Of a DNA stretch of 64,000 bases, positions 62,626-64,000 are shown one piece after another. The position numbers were made by a program, and so were the translations under genes. Every line of letters begins with the position of its first letter. The first letter of the stretch is position 1. The notes beneath the pieces were generated by a model. That model did no database searches and was not told the origin of the DNA. It saw nothing but the letters and a program-made list of their open reading frames with translations. The stretch spans positions 3,224,001 to 3,288,000 of the forward strand of contig NZ_CP079107.1 in NCBI RefSeq assembly GCF_019285735.1, given 5' to 3'. The stretch is from Paeniglutamicibacter sp. Y32M11. Lineage in GTDB: Bacteria; Actinomycetota; Actinomycetes; Actinomycetales; Micrococcaceae.

Positions 62626-63561
62626 GTGGTCAATCCGGTTCATCTGCGCACGCTGATCGAAGTGGTGAAGCACAAGTCATTTGCTTCAGCCTCGCTCGCC
62701 TTGGGTTACACGCCCTCGGCCGTCTCCCAGCAGATGTCGGCTCTTGAACGCGACACCGGAACCACGCTTTTTGCGCGTGGGGCTAAGAGCATTGACCCCA
62801 CTCCCGCCGCTCTGACCATGATCCGTCATGCCCGGCGAGTCCTCACCGATATCGACACGCTCATGGCGGCGACGGCCACCCCCGATTTGGACGCCAGTGG
62901 CAAGCCACTGCAGGAACTGAACCTCGGGATCTTCCCCTCGCTGGCTACCTATGCGCTACCTCGACTGCTGGGATCGGCCGATTGGGACAAGCTCGGCATA
63001 GCCCTGCGGGTGAATGTGGGCGAACCTCAACTCACCATCGGCGGACTGCGTCGGGACGGCGATCTAGACGTTGCCCTGATCTTCCAGGTGGGCCAGGGCG
63101 GGCTGGCCTGGCCGGCACAGTTGCAACGCCAATGGCTCGGGGACGATCCGTTCCGGGTGGTGGTTCCGGCCTCATGGAAACTTGATGGCTCGTCGATTTT
63201 CAGTGCCGACCAGCTGGCGGACATGCCCTGGATCATCCACCACCCCGGCACCTCCGATGCAACGGTGATCTCACGGCTCTTTGACGCGGTTAATCTGCAC
63301 CCACGCGTGGTGGCACACAGCGACGACTTTAACGCTTCCCTGCAGATGGCTGCCGCCGGACTCGGAGCTGCCTTGGTTCCCCAATTGGCCATGGCGCAGG
63401 CGCCAGCCGGCATTCAAGTCATCGATGCACCGGAAATACGCCTCGCCCGCAGCATCTTCGCCCTGCGCCCCGAGACGCGAGAAAACCCGAAGGTTGGCGT
63501 GTTCATGGATCGCCTGGCCGGAGTCTTGGCCGAGCTGGAGATCGCCCCAACCAAGAACTAG
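62626..63561 (+). CDS. LysR-family transcriptional regulator
   Basis: A 311-residue regulator. The N-terminal helix-turn-helix is LRTLIEVVKHKSFASASLALGYTPSAVSQQMSALERDTGTTLFARG (residues 5-52), then a linker helix and the two-lobed periplasmic-binding-like sensor domain. GTG 62626 has GGGAG at 62616-62620; the TTG at 62605 lies in the preceding T-tract. It has no operon partner, and its target and ligand are unknown. Confidence 0.9.
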   Translation: MVNPVHLRTLIEVVKHKSFASASLALGYTPSAVSQQMSALERDTGTTLFARGAKSIDPTPAALTMIRHARRVLTDIDTLMAATATPDLDASGKPLQELNLGIFPSLATYALPRLLGSADWDKLGIALRVNVGEPQLTIGGLRRDGDLDVALIFQVGQGGLAWPAQLQRQWLGDDPFRVVVPASWKLDGSSIFSADQLADMPWIIHHPGTSDATVISRLFDAVNLHPRVVAHSDDFNASLQMAAAGLGAALVPQLAMAQAPAGIQVIDAPEIRLARSIFALRPETRENPKVGVFMDRLAGVLAELEIAPTKN

Positions 63562-63586
63562 GTGCCGTAACGGGGACTCGGCTTTG

Positions 63587-64000
63587 TTAGCTATTGCCAC
63601 TGACCGTACTGGTGCTCACCGAGACGACAGCCCCATTTGTGGTGCGCACACCGCTGGTATTGCCTACTCCGCGATTGTCCAAGATCTTGGATCCCGAAAC
63701 CTTCATGGTGGCCGAACCGGACGCGGCAATGCCACCGGTGAAGGTGGTCGGTTTGTACCCGGCCCACCCGTTGGCACTGATTTCCGTGCTCTTGATAACC
63801 GAGTTTTTCCCGGTGGAGCCGGTGATTCCCGACTGCCCGTTGAGTCGCACCAAGGAGCCGCTGATCGTGGTGGATTGTCCATTGCTCTGCACGCCAATGC
63901 CGTGATTCCAGGCGACGGTCGAGGCATACAGCGTTGAGTGGGCACCCTTGAGCCACAGCGCACCGGTGTTGCTCGGATTGGCGTAGCCAATGATGTACAC
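63587..64000 (-). CDS. Right-handed beta-helix repeat protein, 3' part only
   Basis: The last 137 residues or so of a gene that enters from beyond the window. The visible part is a series of short turns of about 22 residues rich in Gly, Ser, Thr and Asn (STLYASTVAWNHGIGVQ, TTISGSLVRLNGQSGI, MKVSGSKILDNRGVGN), the pattern of parallel beta-helix proteins such as pectate lyases and surface carbohydrate-binding proteins. The N-terminus, any signal peptide and the catalytic residues are outside the window. Confidence 0.75.
   Translation of the reverse strand: MYIIGYANPSNTGALWLKGAHSTLYASTVAWNHGIGVQSNGQSTTISGSLVRLNGQSGITGSTGKNSVIKSTEISANGWAGYKPTTFTGGIAASGSATMKVSGSKILDNRGVGNTSGVRTTNGAVVSVSTSTVSGNS

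Noticed and set aside
1-64000. CRISPR arrays, tRNA, rRNA and prophage genes
   Set aside because: No regularly spaced repeat array, cloverleaf sequence, ribosomal RNA segment or phage structural gene was seen by reading. The spaced repeats at 34021-34103 and 36678-36760 are transposon ends, not CRISPR.

Overview
The window looks like a chromosome segment from a moderately high-GC actinobacterium, most likely Micrococcaceae (the Arthrobacter / Paeniglutamicibacter / Glutamicibacter group). This rests on gene families, codon bias and the many GTG/TTG starts; no 16S or other marker gene is present, so the genus is an inference. No tRNA, rRNA or CRISPR was seen.

Layout. (1) 1-13.7 kb is ordinary core genome: aldo/keto reductase, succinate-semialdehyde-type dehydrogenase, two SH3-repeat cell-wall proteins (one with a VanY peptidase domain), an AI-2E family permease, ferritin, SdpI-like protein, Tex, an S4 RNA-binding protein and signal peptidase I. 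(2) 13.7-15.8 kb is a decay zone: a broken rmlC-rmlD gene, a group II intron reverse-transcriptase scrap and a frameshifted ISAs1-type transposase. (3) 16.1-30.3 kb is a lower-GC exopolysaccharide (EPS) cluster: two GT4 and two GT2 glycosyltransferases, a pyruvyl transferase and a Wzx flippase; then, after an IS21-family insertion, GDP-mannose dehydratase, GDP-fucose synthase, UDP-glucose dehydrogenase and a WcaJ/WbaP-type initiating transferase. (4) 30.3-37.4 kb is an insertion-sequence graveyard holding a complete IS21-family element with a 5-bp target duplication, an IS3 scrap, and small non-autonomous elements (about 175 and 583 bp) that still carry inverted ends and target duplications. 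A nucleotidyltransferase-like gene sits inside it. (5) 37.4-43.3 kb holds the control end of the EPS locus: a Wzz/BY-kinase fusion, a PqqD-like protein, a low-molecular-weight tyrosine phosphatase, an HPr-kinase-like/PqqD fusion, an AraC regulator and a Tat-exported protein. (6) 43.4-64 kb is core genome again: FAD amine oxidase, S9 peptidase, Nramp-related transporter, TRIC channel, two MFS transporters with a TetR regulator and a perfect operator palindrome, the siroheme/assimilatory nitrite reductase genes (nirB-cobA-hemD diverging from nirD-cbiX), a cold-shock protein, a luciferase-like oxidoreductase and a LysR regulator.

How the genes work together. The EPS genes predict an envelope polymer containing fucose, glucuronic acid and a pyruvate ketal, made by a Wzx-type route and controlled by a tyrosine kinase/phosphatase pair. 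That is the colanic-acid parts list in an actinobacterium. No Wzy polymerase was found. The least understood module is the set of two PqqD domains, an HPr-kinase-like domain and a nucleotidyltransferase placed around the phosphatase. The same families occur together in some RiPP and EPS loci, but no precursor peptide is evident, so this is the best candidate for a poorly described system here.
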